Shown one piece after another: positions 36,622 through 47,688 of a DNA stretch of 64,000 bases. The stretch comes from Zavarzinella formosa DSM 19928 (GTDB lineage: Bacteria > Planctomycetota > Planctomycetia > Gemmatales > Gemmataceae). The position numbers and the translations under genes were made by a program. Position 1 is the stretch's first letter. Every line of letters starts with the position of its first letter. Under the pieces are notes generated by a model. It saw nothing but the letters and a program-made list of their open reading frames with translations. It had not been told where the DNA came from and ran no database searches. The stretch spans positions 371,673-435,672 of the forward strand of contig NZ_JH636441.1 of NCBI RefSeq assembly GCF_000255705.1, in the 5' to 3' direction.

Positions 36622-37020
36622 TTACTTTTTCAGGTCAAAGTTGATGACGTTTTTGCCGGGTTTTAGCTCGGCCGTCAGTTCGGACTTGGAGTGATACTTC
36701 TCCGGCAAACCCTCGGCCCGGTCGTCCAGCAGTTCGCCGGAGTCGGTCTTGAATTTTTTGCCGGTCAGTTTCGACCAGCGAATCTCGACGCGATACTTGC
36801 CCGGCGGCGGGCGGTTCTCCGGGTTCAACACGATCTTGCCGTCCACGATGCTCCCTCCGCCGCTTCGGCCCCCTTCGCCTGTGGCCACCAAAGAGATGGC
36901 GCCCGCGTCGACGGGTTTTCCGTCATAGGTGACCGTCCCCTCCAAATCGGTCGCCTGATCGCCGCAACCCGCCAGCATCGCCAGCGCCACGGCCAGGCCG
37001 GCCATTGATGTCTTTCTCAT
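36622..37020 (-). CDS. Lipoprotein with carboxypeptidase-regulatory-like fold
   Basis: A 132-residue protein; ATG at 37020 with AAGGGGAATCAC upstream. Its leader MRKTSMAGLAVALAMLAGCG ends in the lipobox LAGC. The mature part (LEGTVTYDGKPVDAGAISLV ... GKYRVEIRW) is an Ig-like beta sandwich seen after many DUF1559 genes in planctomycetes, and it lies 28 bases downstream of one here. Probably a membrane-anchored periplasmic partner of that protein. Precise role unknown. Confidence 0.8.
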   Translation of the reverse strand: MRKTSMAGLAVALAMLAGCGDQATDLEGTVTYDGKPVDAGAISLVATGEGGRSGGGSIVDGKIVLNPENRPPPGKYRVEIRWSKLTGKKFKTDSGELLDDRAEGLPEKYHSKSELTAELKPGKNVINFDLKK

Positions 37021-37048
37021 GTGATTCCCCTTCCGAACGGGATGCGGA

Positions 37049-38023
<975 letters not shown>

Positions 38024-38676
38024 GGAAGAATGCTCCGAATCGAGGGAGAGAGAGCCTGTCATTGGTGGCGCCGCGCGGACACCAAAATCCGACAGTGATT
38101 AATAAATCTGTCTGTTTCGTAAGATTCAAGAGCAAATGAGCAACCGATTAAAGTAGCGGTCCCGGCGTGAGCAGAAAGATGTTTTTGCCCCCACTTCAAG
38201 GCAGTTTCCCGGTCTCAAACCGGGCAGGGAAAGGCCGGTTTTCCAGCCAGAACGGACGGGATTACCTACTTGAAAGTGGCCAGATCACTGGTTGGATGCT
38301 GGTTATCTGAAGTAATAATCGTTAAAATGTCAGACAGTTCAGGCCTTCTCTGCGGCAAACAACCCCGTTTGGTGGCGTGGTTACCCCAAGGGACAAATCG
38401 CGGTTTTAATTTCGATTCATTGCCTGAAAGCCATTGACGGCAATATTGACTGCAAAAGTAGAATCTCTGATTGTCGCGCTCGGCCGATCAGGATTGCAAA
38501 TATTTCAACAATTGATTAATCCTTGTTGGTATCTTCGGGAACTCCTTCGGATAATCCGCATGCGCCTCCCGGCTGAAACAGTGAATTTCATCCTTTGAGT
38601 CGGTGACTGAACAATATAAATTCATCGTGCCGATAACAAACCAGGACGGTTCGGACGGCAACCACAAGGCTCCCTA
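38024..38676. other. 653-bp gene-free region
   Basis: Divergent spacer between the DUF1559 gene and the desaturase gene, visibly richer in A and T than its surroundings. No open frame, repeat or RNA gene was recognised. It probably holds both promoters; TTGACTGCAAAAGTAGAATC near 38446-38466 is a possible element. Confidence 0.35.
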
Positions 38677-39648
38677 ATGATCAAACCTTCTGCAAACTTC
38701 ACCGATCGTATGTGCCGACGGATCGGCATACTCGATCGGGAAAGCCCCTTGGTTGCCAATCAACGAATGATCGTGTTGGTGTTTTTATTTCACTCACTGG
38801 CTCTGCTGGCCTGCATCCCGTGGCTGTTCAGTTGGTGGGGGGTCGGGCTGTGGCTCGGCGGCCACTACCTGTACGGCACCCTCGGCATGACGATGGGCTA
38901 TCACCGGTTGCTCACCCATCGCGGGTTTACCTGCCCCCGTTGGTTTGAGCATGCCTTGGCCGTGCTGGGAGTCTGCTGCCTGGAGGGAACACCCATGAGC
39001 TGGGTGGCCGTCCATCGCATGCACCATCAACATTCGGACCAAGTGGCCGACCCCCACAGCCCGCGGCTCAAGGGCTTCCTCTGGAGCCACATGGGTTGGT
39101 TCATGTTTTTGAACCCAAATCTTTACAAGGTTTCCACTTACGAACGATACATCCGCGATTTGTTCCAAGACCGCTTCTACAAGCGGATGGAAAAACCGTG
39201 GGCGAGCCGCCGGATTTACATCATTCAATGGCTTGTTTATCTGGTCTTGGGTGCCTTGGTCGGCCTGCTGACCGACGGCAGTGCCGAGGGCATTTTGCAG
39301 ATGTCGCTCAGCTTCCTCGTTTGGGGCGTGATTCTCCGGACGGTCACCGTGTGGCACGTCACTTGGTCGGTGAATTCGATCACCCACATTTGGGGTTATC
39401 GAAATTACGTCACCCGAGACCAGAGCCGGAACAACTGGGTGGTGGCCTTGGTCAGCGGCGGGGAAGGCTGGCACAACAACCACCATGCCGAGCCGCGAGC
39501 CGCCTCGCACGGCCAGCGTTGGTGGGAGTTTGACCACACTTATACGAGCATCCGACTGTTTCAAATGGTAGGGCTGGCCTCGAATGTCGTCAAACCCAAG
39601 CGACGCATGGAAATGGAACAGCCCCAAGAAGAGGCCGTCGCTTCTTAA
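38677..39648 (+). CDS. Membrane fatty-acid desaturase (acyl-CoA delta-9 type)
   Basis: A 323-residue integral membrane enzyme. The three histidine boxes are HRLLTH (about residue 86), HRMHHQH (about 122) and HNNHHAE (about 268), the di-iron ligands of the family. Four hydrophobic segments lie between them ([20 protein letters not shown] first). It introduces a double bond into fatty acyl chains and so tunes membrane fluidity. The final 20 residues are charged and probably cytoplasmic. Whether the substrate is acyl-CoA or phospholipid cannot be seen. AAGG precedes the ATG. Confidence 0.92.
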   Translation: MIKPSANFTDRMCRRIGILDRESPLVANQRMIVLVFLFHSLALLACIPWLFSWWGVGLWLGGHYLYGTLGMTMGYHRLLTHRGFTCPRWFEHALAVLGVCCLEGTPMSWVAVHRMHHQHSDQVADPHSPRLKGFLWSHMGWFMFLNPNLYKVSTYERYIRDLFQDRFYKRMEKPWASRRIYIIQWLVYLVLGALVGLLTDGSAEGILQMSLSFLVWGVILRTVTVWHVTWSVNSITHIWGYRNYVTRDQSRNNWVVALVSGGEGWHNNHHAEPRAASHGQRWWEFDHTYTSIRLFQMVGLASNVVKPKRRMEMEQPQEEAVAS

Positions 39649-39796
39649 TCGCTTTCAACCACCACGGATACCCCCGTGGTGGTTCCCATGTCGACGTTTC
39701 ATTTCTGTCATCCGGCCGAAACAATTCTTGCCTCGCGCGTTCACGTCTGTTACCGTGATCTTCCCTCCGAAAAAGCATCACAAAGGACAACTCTCC

Positions 39797-40702
39797 ATGC
39801 GCGGGTTTCTACTGGCTCTGGGCCTCGGCCTCGGGTTGACAGCGGGCGGTCAGGCCGCCGATGATTACAAGTTCGGACCGGATTCGATTCGCCACGAAGG
39901 CGTGCCGGTTGGCAAGGTCATCAAGGACACCTGGACCAGCAAAGTCTTCCCGGACACCGTGCGGAATTATTCCGTGTATGTCCCGGCCCAGTATGACGGC
40001 AAAACCCCCGCCTGCGTGATGATTTTTCAAGACGGCAGCGGCTACGCCAGCGAAACCCAGGCGTTTCGCGCGACCATCGTGATGGACAACCTCATCCATC
40101 AAAAAGCCATCCCGGTGATGATCGGCATCTTCATCGATCCGGGCACCGTCCCGAATCCCGATGGCAAGGGTGGCCGATCCAACCGAAGCTTTGAATATGA
40201 CACGCCATCCCCGCAATACGCGACGTTCTTGGAGAAAGAAATCCTCCCGCAAGTCGCCAAGTCCTACAACCTGCGGACAGACGCGGCCGGCCGGGGCATC
40301 GGCGGCATCAGTTCCGGCGGCATCTGCGCCTTCGCGGCCGCTTGGGAACGGCCGGATCTGTTCAGCAAAGTGCTGAGCCATGTGGGAAGTTTCACCAACA
40401 TTCGCGGCGGGGACGTTTATCCGGGGATCATCCGCAAGACGGAGCGGAAGCCGATCAAAGTGTGGCTGCAAGACGGCTCGAACGACCTCGACAATCTGCA
40501 TGGCCACTGGCCGCTCGCCAACCTGCAAATGGCGGCCGCGTTGAAGTTCATGAAATACGACTATCGCTTTGAATTCGGCGACGGCCCCCACGGCGGCCGA
40601 CACGGCGGCGCCGAGATGCCCGCCTCCCTGAAATGGCTGTGGCAGGACACTCCCCCGGCTCTGACGACCGCCACGACGGCGACGACCGGGAGCCAAAAAT
40701 GA
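39797..40702 (+). CDS. Exported esterase (esterase D/Fes-like alpha/beta hydrolase)
   Basis: A 301-residue protein; ATG at 39797 with AAAGGA upstream and a signal peptide ([18 protein letters not shown]). The fold is the putative esterase family (PF00756): [40 protein letters not shown] with the nucleophile Ser in GISSGG, and the His near [30 protein letters not shown] carries the probable acid. Likely periplasmic hydrolysis of an ester of a sugar or plant-derived polymer. Its stop overlaps the next start by 4 bases, so the two are coupled. Confidence 0.85.
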   Translation: MRGFLLALGLGLGLTAGGQAADDYKFGPDSIRHEGVPVGKVIKDTWTSKVFPDTVRNYSVYVPAQYDGKTPACVMIFQDGSGYASETQAFRATIVMDNLIHQKAIPVMIGIFIDPGTVPNPDGKGGRSNRSFEYDTPSPQYATFLEKEILPQVAKSYNLRTDAAGRGIGGISSGGICAFAAAWERPDLFSKVLSHVGSFTNIRGGDVYPGIIRKTERKPIKVWLQDGSNDLDNLHGHWPLANLQMAAALKFMKYDYRFEFGDGPHGGRHGGAEMPASLKWLWQDTPPALTTATTATTGSQK

Positions 40703-41295
40703 ACAAACTTCTGATGGCGTTCGCCCTGCTGGCCCTGCCAGTGTTGGCCACCGCCCAAGACATGCCGCTGCATGAGATTATCAAGGCGGGGGAAACGTGG
40801 AAGTCGGCAGGCAAAGAACCCGAAGGACCTAAAGCCCTTTATGAAGCGATGCCGACGGAAAAGGCAGTGAAAGGCCCGACGGACCCGGCCAAGGGCGAAA
40901 GCCGGATCATTCAAATTCCATTGGCCAAACCGAGTTGCACGACTGTCTGGCACAATGGCGCTTCGCTGTTGGTGGGCGATGCCGGGGGCAAGCACGTGTG
41001 GACGTTCCGGATCGACAAGGAAGGGACACTTAGCGGCGGGGAAAAGTATTGCCCGTTGCGGTTGCGGCCGGGGGAGACGGAAAGCGAAGTGTCGGCCCTG
41101 TGCGTGGACGGCTCGAATCGGGTTTACGCCGCATACAAGGCCGGGATCATGGTGTTTGACCCCACGGGACGGCCGTGCGGACTAATCACCAGTCCCGGCA
41201 GCGGTCAGGTGACCAAGCTGATTTTCGCCGGGAACAAACTTTATGCCATGATTGGCGAGGAACAATACGTGCGGACGATGTTGGCCAGAGAGTAG
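40699..41295 (+). CDS. Short exported SMP-30/gluconolactonase-like protein
   Basis: A 198-residue protein with a signal peptide ([20 protein letters not shown]). ATG at 40699 overlaps the esterase stop (ATGA). Residues 90-198 ([40 protein letters not shown]) look like the last blades of a six-bladed SMP-30 propeller, while the family is usually near 290 residues. It may be a shortened or reduced propeller. In planctomycetes such domains often occur with an esterase of the preceding type, which supports a common pathway. Confidence 0.65.
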   Translation: MNKLLMAFALLALPVLATAQDMPLHEIIKAGETWKSAGKEPEGPKALYEAMPTEKAVKGPTDPAKGESRIIQIPLAKPSCTTVWHNGASLLVGDAGGKHVWTFRIDKEGTLSGGEKYCPLRLRPGETESEVSALCVDGSNRVYAAYKAGIMVFDPTGRPCGLITSPGSGQVTKLIFAGNKLYAMIGEEQYVRTMLARE

Positions 41296-41308
41296 CAGGC
41301 AGTCGCTT

Positions 41309-41653
41309 TCAGGTCTTTTCCGCCGGGACGTGTTCGGAACAGAAATACAGGGTGCGGGGAACCAACGGAACCAGTCGAAACAGTCGGAACCAGCCTTTTC
41401 CCTCGGCGATGGCGGGGTTCCGGCAAAACGAGCAGGCCCGCACCAAGCCCGAATCGTCCGTCAGTGCCTCCTGACGGGATTGTTCGTGCAGAACGATCTG
41501 CTCCGGGGTGATCTTTCTCGCCCGAAGTTCTTCCATCATCAGCGTTAACGCTTCGGGTTCGAGATCGGCCCGGTAGACCGTCACCCGGTCCAGCAGGTCG
41601 GACGTTTCAGCCCGACGAATGTTGTCCCGCACGCGGTCCGGGTCGAATTCCAT
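41309..41653 (-). CDS. Small protein with putative zinc-binding cysteines
   Basis: A 114-residue protein, MEFDPDRVRDNIRRAETSDL at the N-terminus. The middle is helical and acidic (ALTLMMEELRARKITPEQIV). Near the end CSFCRN and, 30 residues later, FCSEH could form a CxxC...CxxH zinc site. It is convergent with the SMP-30-like gene, 13 bases apart. No family recognised. Confidence 0.6.
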   Translation of the reverse strand: MEFDPDRVRDNIRRAETSDLLDRVTVYRADLEPEALTLMMEELRARKITPEQIVLHEQSRQEALTDDSGLVRACSFCRNPAIAEGKGWFRLFRLVPLVPRTLYFCSEHVPAEKT

Positions 41654-41951
41654 CACAAACTCACTCGCTTGGGCTTCCAGTGCAGACGGTCATTTTCGGG
41701 GTTTCTGATCGGACGGGAACTCTCCGAACCGGAAATTCGTCCTAAGAACATCCACCCTCTTGGTTGGCTCGTCGAAACGTATGCCCGTCGAAACGAATTG
41801 ACAACGCCCGACCGGGCATTGAGAATGAAATAAGATTTCTCCCGCCCAACGAGAATCGCAGGCCAGAATCAGGGGCCGGGCGTGACACTTGCAACGCCGG
41901 GCTGTTCCATAGAACGATAAGACAATCTTTATGTTGCCTCGGGAGAACCGA

Positions 41952-43877
41952 ATGATGACTTTCCGATTCAGGGGAACCTGGCGGTTCCTCGGTGCGGCGG
42001 CGGCTTTTGCCATCGCCTTGGCGGGGAGCGGCCAGATCAAGGCCGCCGACCTTCCCCCCGGCCCGGCGGCCGTCCAGCCGCAAACCACGATCATCAACGA
42101 GGAACTCGGCAAGGCTTGGGCCGCCGCCGAGTTGAAGCCCTCCAAAAAAGCCAGTGACTACGAGTTTGTCCGACGGGTGTTCATTGACATCGTCGGCCGG
42201 ATTCCCTCGGCCGAAGAAGCCCGTGATTACGCCGAAGTCGACACCCGGCCGAACAAGAAGGCCGAACTGGTTCGCCGGCTCCTGTACGCCAAGGATTACA
42301 AGCCGAAGAGCGGTTCCGCCAAGGAAAACAAGTCGAACGATTACGCCCTCGAATATGCCCAGAACTTTAAGAACATCTGGGGCGTGTGGCTGATGACCCG
42401 CGGCGGCGTCGCCGAGGCTTACCACGAAAATCTCGAAGTGTGGCTCGAAGAGCAATTCACCAAGAACCGGCCGTGGAACGAAATCGTCCGCGAACTGTTG
42501 ACGGCCAAGGGCAAGACGAACGAAAACGGCGCCAGTGCCTTCATGGTGTCCCACTTCGGCGAAGCGGTCAACCCGCCGGAAAAGCGGAAGGAAGACGGCA
42601 ACTTTGACATGATTCCGCTCACCTCGCGGATCACCAAGATGTTCCTCGGCGTGCAGACCAACTGCCTGCAATGCCACGACCACCCGTTCAACCCGGAGTG
42701 GAAGCAGGACAACTTCTGGGGCGTGAACGCCTTCCTCCGGCAGACCGTTCGGGAAGGCACGCCGGTCACGAAGGAACAGAACACAGGCAAGAAGAAGCGG
42801 GACGCCCTGCCGGTCACCCTGACCGACGACCCGAGCATCAACAGCACCGGCCGGATTTTCTTTGAACGCCGCACCGGCATCATGTTCGCCACCAAGCCGA
42901 ACTTCCTGCCGAACCTCGCCGACCTCGAAAAAGAAGGCACGCCCCCCCGGAAGAGCATTTCCTCGGGCAGCCCGAAGAGCCGCCGGGAACACTTGGCTGA
43001 ATACGTGCTGGCTCACGACAACTTCGCCAAGGCTTACGTGAACCGGATGTGGGCCCACTTCTTTGGCCGCGGGATGAACGAACTCCCCGCCGCCGATGAC
43101 TTCGGCGGCCACAACAAGGTCGTCCACGTTGACATGCTCAACAAACTGGGCGAAGAATTTGTCAAATACGGCTACGACACGAAGAAGCTGATCGAGTGGA
43201 TCTGCAATTCGGACGCCTACGCCCTCAGCTACCAAACCAACGGCCTCGCCGACGGCAAGGGTGGCAACGCCAAGGACGAAGCCGCCCCGTACTTCACGCG
43301 GATGGCCTTGAAGTCCATGTCTCCGGAAGTCCTGTTTGAGTCCTTGGAAACCGCCACCCGGATCGATTCGATCAAGGACGAGGCGACCAAGAAGACCAAG
43401 AAGGACCAGTGGATCAACAAGCTTGTGAACAGCTTCGGCGACGACGAAGGAAACGAAGTGAACTTCAACGGGACGATCATCCAGGCCCTGTTGATGATGA
43501 ACGGCGACGAACTCAACTTTGAAGTGAGCCGCAAGGACGGCACAAGCGCCGTGGACAAGGCCATGAACAAGTACAAGAACGGCAGCTCTTACAACGAAAT
43601 GGGCGTCCTCAACGAACTCTACCTGATGACCCTGACCCGCAAGCCGGGCACGACCCCGACCATCGAAACCTATGTCAAGAACGCCAAGACGGGCAAAGAT
43701 GTCGTGGACGCCAAGGGCAAGCCGGTGGTTCAAAGCCGCATGAGCGAAACGGCCTTCCTGCAAGCCAAGCTGGTCGAAATGAAGAAGAGCGGGGCCACCC
43801 CGGCCCACTACAAGGCGTTCTTTGAAGACGTCTTCTGGTCGCTGCTCAACACCAGCGAGTTCATGCTGAACCACTGA
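41952..43877 (+). CDS. Exported DUF1549/DUF1553 protein
   Basis: A 641-residue protein; the start at 41952 follows GGGAGAACCG and leads into a signal peptide (FRGTWRFLGAAAAFAIALAG). It lacks the N-terminal PSCyt1 cytochrome part of the protein at 1140. DUF1549 region: YEFVRRVFIDIVGRIPSAEE and a single CxxCH in NCLQCHDHPFNPEWKQDNFW. DUF1553 region: AYVNRMWAHFFGRGMNELPA. Probably a periplasmic heme protein. A strong terminator follows, so it is not cotranscribed with the DUF1501 gene that lies on the opposite strand at 44940. Confidence 0.88.
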   Translation: MMTFRFRGTWRFLGAAAAFAIALAGSGQIKAADLPPGPAAVQPQTTIINEELGKAWAAAELKPSKKASDYEFVRRVFIDIVGRIPSAEEARDYAEVDTRPNKKAELVRRLLYAKDYKPKSGSAKENKSNDYALEYAQNFKNIWGVWLMTRGGVAEAYHENLEVWLEEQFTKNRPWNEIVRELLTAKGKTNENGASAFMVSHFGEAVNPPEKRKEDGNFDMIPLTSRITKMFLGVQTNCLQCHDHPFNPEWKQDNFWGVNAFLRQTVREGTPVTKEQNTGKKKRDALPVTLTDDPSINSTGRIFFERRTGIMFATKPNFLPNLADLEKEGTPPRKSISSGSPKSRREHLAEYVLAHDNFAKAYVNRMWAHFFGRGMNELPAADDFGGHNKVVHVDMLNKLGEEFVKYGYDTKKLIEWICNSDAYALSYQTNGLADGKGGNAKDEAAPYFTRMALKSMSPEVLFESLETATRIDSIKDEATKKTKKDQWINKLVNSFGDDEGNEVNFNGTIIQALLMMNGDELNFEVSRKDGTSAVDKAMNKYKNGSSYNEMGVLNELYLMTLTRKPGTTPTIETYVKNAKTGKDVVDAKGKPVVQSRMSETAFLQAKLVEMKKSGATPAHYKAFFEDVFWSLLNTSEFMLNH

Positions 43878-43905
43878 TCGGTTGAGATGAATTGGTGAAA
43901 CAGCA

Positions 43906-43941
43906 AGAGCCCCGTGGTTTTCCACGGGGCTCTGATTTTTT
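43906..43941 (+). terminator. Strong Rho-independent terminator
   Basis: A perfect 12-bp stem (AGAGCCCCGTGG, loop TTTT, CCACGGGGCTCT) followed by GATTTTTT, 28 bases past the DUF1549 gene. Confidence 0.95.
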
Positions 43942-43989
43942 ACGAACCGCACTCAGGTTGCTTTGTCAGGCATTTACTCGCGAGCTAGC

Positions 43990-44208
43990 TTATCGGGCGG
44001 GTTCACGCATCGCCAGCCATAGCCCGAACGCGATCAGGAAAACTCCTCCGACAACCATCAATGGCCGCACCCGGACGGGTTCCCGCCTTGCGCCTGGACG
44101 GGGAGGCTTGCCAAAGAACCCAAGCCCGAAAAACAGGCAATAGGCACCCAAGGCTGCTTGGAGCAGTCCCAGCCCTGCGGAACCCAGCAGGTTTTCAAGC
44201 ACGCTCAT
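43990..44208 (-). CDS. Small two-helix membrane protein
   Basis: A 72-residue protein; ATG at 44208 with GAGGCGAAC upstream. Two hydrophobic segments, residues 8-28 (LGSAGLGLLQAALGAYCLFF) and 50-66 (LMVVGGVFLIAFGLWLA), are joined by a basic Pro/Arg loop. Inner-membrane location is likely. No family recognised. It lies beside a nucleotidyltransferase-type gene on the same strand. Confidence 0.55.
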   Translation of the reverse strand: MSVLENLLGSAGLGLLQAALGAYCLFFGLGFFGKPPRPGARREPVRVRPLMVVGGVFLIAFGLWLAMREPAR

Positions 44209-44338
44209 CTGTTCGCCTCGCCCTCTGTTTGCCGAACGACCAAACTCGCCTGCCCTCCTGATTGGCGAATGGCGAACCACAACTCATCAGCACGCCGGTC
44301 TGGACAGAAACCCGGCCGCTTTTCCCAGCCAACCAGTC

Positions 44339-44926
44339 TCACCCATTCGGGTCTTCCAACAGCTCTTGCAACCGGACGGCCAAATCGGTGGGGAGGCGGG
44401 CAGGCCAGTCGGTGTCGATCAACCCCACGGCCATCAAATCGAGCAAGTGCATCTGATCTTTGCGGCGGTATGAGGTGAGTTTCATCCTCACAAGGGCGTC
44501 AAGGGAGAGAACGCGAAAGGGGCCGCCGTCTTCGCTTTCCGTCACTTGCGGCGTCGGATGAAGGTAATTGGTCTGAACAAATTCACCGGCGAACACCACA
44601 TGGACAGCATCTCGCGGACCGGCAGTTTCCCCATCGAAGAACATATCCGCGCCAGCCACTTCCTGATGCCGGAACCCGGCGGCAGTCATCGCGACGGTGG
44701 CGGCGGGAAGGTCAACTCGTCGGATTAGGATATCCACATCCTGCGTGTTTCGCACGGCGGTCTCATCAACACGGGACACCCACGCCGCAACCGCATTTTC
44801 TCCGATCACGGCATAGGGAACCGTTTGCCGGTCAAGAGCCGCCGTTGTCCGTGTCAGCCGGTCCCGGACTTTTTCCACGGCGCCGACCATCCTTTCCCAC
44901 GACACCGGACCGATGGCCAGGCTCAT
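44339..44926 (-). CDS. Nucleotidyltransferase-fold protein
   Basis: A 195-residue protein. VPYAVIGENAVAAWVSRVDE followed by RNTQDVDILIRR is the signature of the minimal nucleotidyltransferase fold (AbiEii/DUF6036-like), with the two metal-binding Asp in DVDIL. GGAGG precedes the ATG. Related proteins include abortive-infection toxins, but no partner antitoxin is visible here. The next gene upstream is a DUF1501 protein 13 bases away on the same strand, so they may share a transcript by chance. Confidence 0.7.
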   Translation of the reverse strand: MSLAIGPVSWERMVGAVEKVRDRLTRTTAALDRQTVPYAVIGENAVAAWVSRVDETAVRNTQDVDILIRRVDLPAATVAMTAAGFRHQEVAGADMFFDGETAGPRDAVHVVFAGEFVQTNYLHPTPQVTESEDGGPFRVLSLDALVRMKLTSYRRKDQMHLLDLMAVGLIDTDWPARLPTDLAVRLQELLEDPNG

Positions 44927-44939
44927 TTGCCGCCTCCGT

Positions 44940-46382
44940 TTAAGCCAACAACCCCTTCACCACTTCGCCGTGAACATCGGTCAGCCGGAAGTCGCGGCCT
45001 TGGAACTTGAATGTCAGCCGGGTGTGGTCGATGCCGAGGAGGCGCAGGATGGTGGCGTTCCAGTCGTGGATGTGGACCGGGTCTTTGATGACGTTGTAAC
45101 CGTAATCGTCCGTCTCGCCGTAGGTGATGCCCGGCTTCACGCCGCCGCCGGCCATCCACATGCTGAAGCAGCGGCCGTGATGGTCCCGGCCGTAATTGGT
45201 GGCGGTCAACGCCCCCTGACTGTAGACCGTCCGGCCGAATTCGCCGCCCCAGATCACAAGCGTGTCGTCCAGCATTCCGAGGCGTTTCAGATCCTTCACC
45301 AAAGCGGCCGACGGGCGGTCCACGTCCTTGCACTGGCCGCGAATCTGGCCCGGCAAGCCGCCGTGCTGGTCCCAACCCCGGTGCATCAGTTGCACAAAGC
45401 GGACGCCTCGCTCCACCATCCGGCGGGCGAGCAGACAATTGCGGGCGAAACCACCGTCCTCGCCTTTTTCGTCGATGCCATATTCCTCAATGACCTTCTT
45501 CGGTTCCTTCGACAAATCGGTGAGTTCCGGCACGCTTGTCTGCATCCGGAAGGCCATTTCATATTGTTCGATGCGGGTGTTGATCTCGGGATCGCCAAAG
45601 TTTTCCTTCGCCATCCGGTTCAATTCGCCGACGGCGTCCAGCATGTCCCGCCGCGATTCGGCATCCACACCGTCCGGGTTGGAGAGATACAGAACCGGGT
45701 CTTTGCCGGAGCGGAACCGCACCCCCTGATGCTGGCTCGGCAGGAAACCGCTGCCCCACAGGCGGGAGAAGATCGGCTGGTCCGTCTTGTTGCCGCTTCC
45801 CTGCGAGATCATCACGATGAAGGCCGGCAGGTTTTTGTTCATGCTGCCGATACCGTAGGAAAGCCAGCCCCCGAGGCTCGGCCGGCCGGGTTGTTGGCTG
45901 CCGGTCTGGACGAAGGTGATCGCCGGGTCGTGATTGATGGCCTCCGTGTGCAGGGAGTTCACGACGGCGATGTCGTCGGCCACCGTGGCGATGTTTGGCA
46001 ACAGTTCGCTCATCCATGTTCCGGCCTTGCCCTGCCGGGTGAACTTGAACATGGAGGGCGCCACGGGAAGCGTCTTCTGCCCGCTGGTCATCCCGGTGAT
46101 GCGCTGACCCATGCGGATGGTCGCGGGGAGATCTTCCCCGAAATGGTCTTTAAGCTTGGGTTTGTGGTCAAGCAAGTCGAGATGACTTGGTCCGCCGGAC
46201 ATGACGAGATAAATCACCCGCTTCGCCTTGGGGGCAAAGTGGAGATTCGGCAACGCACCGGGGTTGGGCTCTGCGGCGAAGAGTTGATCGTTCAGCAGGG
46301 AGGCCAGGGCCGTCGTGCCGATGCCGGCGGCCGAGCGGCCAAAGAATTGCCGGCGGGTTTGTTGCTTGAGAAATTCCCACAT
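44940..46382 (-). CDS. DUF1501 protein with Tat-like leader
   Basis: A 480-residue DUF1501 protein; ATG at 46382 gives [20 protein letters not shown], a twin-arginine signal. The 57 codons upstream in frame are unlike the family and were excluded. Landmarks: [60 protein letters not shown] and [17 protein letters not shown] followed by GRDHHG. It is probably the partner of the DUF1549/DUF1553 protein at 41952, although they are on opposite strands with two genes between them. Confidence 0.9.
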   Translation of the reverse strand: MWEFLKQQTRRQFFGRSAAGIGTTALASLLNDQLFAAEPNPGALPNLHFAPKAKRVIYLVMSGGPSHLDLLDHKPKLKDHFGEDLPATIRMGQRITGMTSGQKTLPVAPSMFKFTRQGKAGTWMSELLPNIATVADDIAVVNSLHTEAINHDPAITFVQTGSQQPGRPSLGGWLSYGIGSMNKNLPAFIVMISQGSGNKTDQPIFSRLWGSGFLPSQHQGVRFRSGKDPVLYLSNPDGVDAESRRDMLDAVGELNRMAKENFGDPEINTRIEQYEMAFRMQTSVPELTDLSKEPKKVIEEYGIDEKGEDGGFARNCLLARRMVERGVRFVQLMHRGWDQHGGLPGQIRGQCKDVDRPSAALVKDLKRLGMLDDTLVIWGGEFGRTVYSQGALTATNYGRDHHGRCFSMWMAGGGVKPGITYGETDDYGYNVIKDPVHIHDWNATILRLLGIDHTRLTFKFQGRDFRLTDVHGEVVKGLLA

Positions 46383-46461
46383 GTCGCGTGTCGCCCGTGG
46401 AGAGTTTGTGTGCTTCCACGGTTCACGATAACAGATACAGCGGGGCGGGTCACCCCATTTT

Positions 46462-47490
46462 TCAGTAACGCACGCCGACGTTGAACAAGAAGTTGACTTC
46501 CCAGAAACTTCCCCCCGTCGGGTACAGGTCGGAGAAGGTATAGCCCACTTCAACCCGGCCGCCGGTCACGAATGTCCAGCCGCCCATGGGAATGTTGAGG
46601 TTGTAGTGCGCCCCCACATAAGTCTGGCCGAAGACATCATGCACCCGGCGATATCCATCCGGGTCGGTGATGGGTTGATAATCCACGTGCCCGGTTCCCC
46701 AGCGGCCGCCGCCATCCACCCCATAGCTGTAAAAGGCATCCCATCGGCCGCCGACAAAGCCGGGGAGATTGGAATACCAATCCCGGCCCCCGCCCAAGCC
46801 GACCGAGTACCGGAGCACATTCCGCACGGTCACGATATCCTCGACTCCGTTTCGACCCGAAGTGCCGACCCGACGGAGGAAACCAAGCTTGTCCGGTCCG
46901 CCATTGTTGTAGGTCATCGTGAGATGCGGATCGAGCACCCAGGCGGCCGTGCCGTCCCGGTCAAAGAACAACGACTTCGAGCCAATGCTGGTCATCCAGC
47001 CGGTGTTCATGGCATCCGCCAGCAAGCCCCGGCCAAACGGAATGCTCGGCCCGCTGCGGATGTAGGTTTCCCAGCCAATCGGTCCGTGGGCGCCGACCGG
47101 CCCGCAACAATCCGTCGCATTGGCCATCAACGGGCTTTGCACCCATGTGCCTGGCACCGCCCCCGGAACGAGTCCCGTCGTCGAGGGGGGAACCGTCAAT
47201 TGCGACTCGCTGATCGGCCCGGACATCATCGCTGTTCCGGGAGTCGGCCCGGTTGTGTAAGTCGGCTGGCCGGGAACCGGCATCGCGCTCATCACCGGCA
47301 GGGTGGTGGCCGACACCGGAGGTGTCAGAGCGGCGGGCGGGTTGCCGCCCAACGAGGGGCCGGCGCTCACCACCTTGCCATTCGGGAAGCCAAGCGAAGG
47401 TTCCCCGAACACCGGCGATTGAGCCGGGGCCACCGACGCCGCCAGCATCACTCCGCCTGCCGCGGCCAGGAACTTCTTAAATCGGCTCAT
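46462..47490 (-). CDS. Putative outer-membrane beta-barrel protein
   Basis: A 342-residue protein with a signal peptide ([20 protein letters not shown]) and GAGGGG upstream of the ATG. Residues 30-125 are Pro/Thr/Gly-rich and probably disordered. Residues 130-342 alternate hydrophobic and polar positions with many Gly, Tyr and Trp, ending in [12 protein letters not shown], a C-terminal aromatic residue typical of outer-membrane barrels. The [11 protein letters not shown] segment carries two adjacent Cys. Similar planctomycete proteins are annotated as BBP7-like barrels. Substrate unknown. Confidence 0.65.
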   Translation of the reverse strand: MSRFKKFLAAAGGVMLAASVAPAQSPVFGEPSLGFPNGKVVSAGPSLGGNPPAALTPPVSATTLPVMSAMPVPGQPTYTTGPTPGTAMMSGPISESQLTVPPSTTGLVPGAVPGTWVQSPLMANATDCCGPVGAHGPIGWETYIRSGPSIPFGRGLLADAMNTGWMTSIGSKSLFFDRDGTAAWVLDPHLTMTYNNGGPDKLGFLRRVGTSGRNGVEDIVTVRNVLRYSVGLGGGRDWYSNLPGFVGGRWDAFYSYGVDGGGRWGTGHVDYQPITDPDGYRRVHDVFGQTYVGAHYNLNIPMGGWTFVTGGRVEVGYTFSDLYPTGGSFWEVNFLFNVGVRY

Positions 47491-47688
47491 GGGCCCCTCT
47501 TCGTCCGTGGTGTTCCAACTGCGACGCGCCGAACCGCGTCCTCAAAAGTTATCGGCCGGCGGAATGTCAAACTTTACCGGTTGTGCCGAAAAATTTGATC
47601 GTGCGGCCGCCCGGTGAACCGGGAAACGCCCCCGCCGCTCTGCTAGAATGCGTGTCTTGTGTGAACCGCCGGGATGAGGGGCCTCGGA

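Noticed and set aside
41742-43952. 736-codon minus-strand open frame opposite the DUF1549/DUF1553 gene
   Set aside because: The plus strand encodes a clear family member with signal peptide and CxxCH; the antisense frame reflects high GC at third positions.
44339-44926. Toxin-antitoxin or abortive-infection pair
   Set aside because: The nucleotidyltransferase-fold protein has no AbiEi-like or other antitoxin partner next to it; the neighbours are a small membrane protein and a DUF1501 gene.
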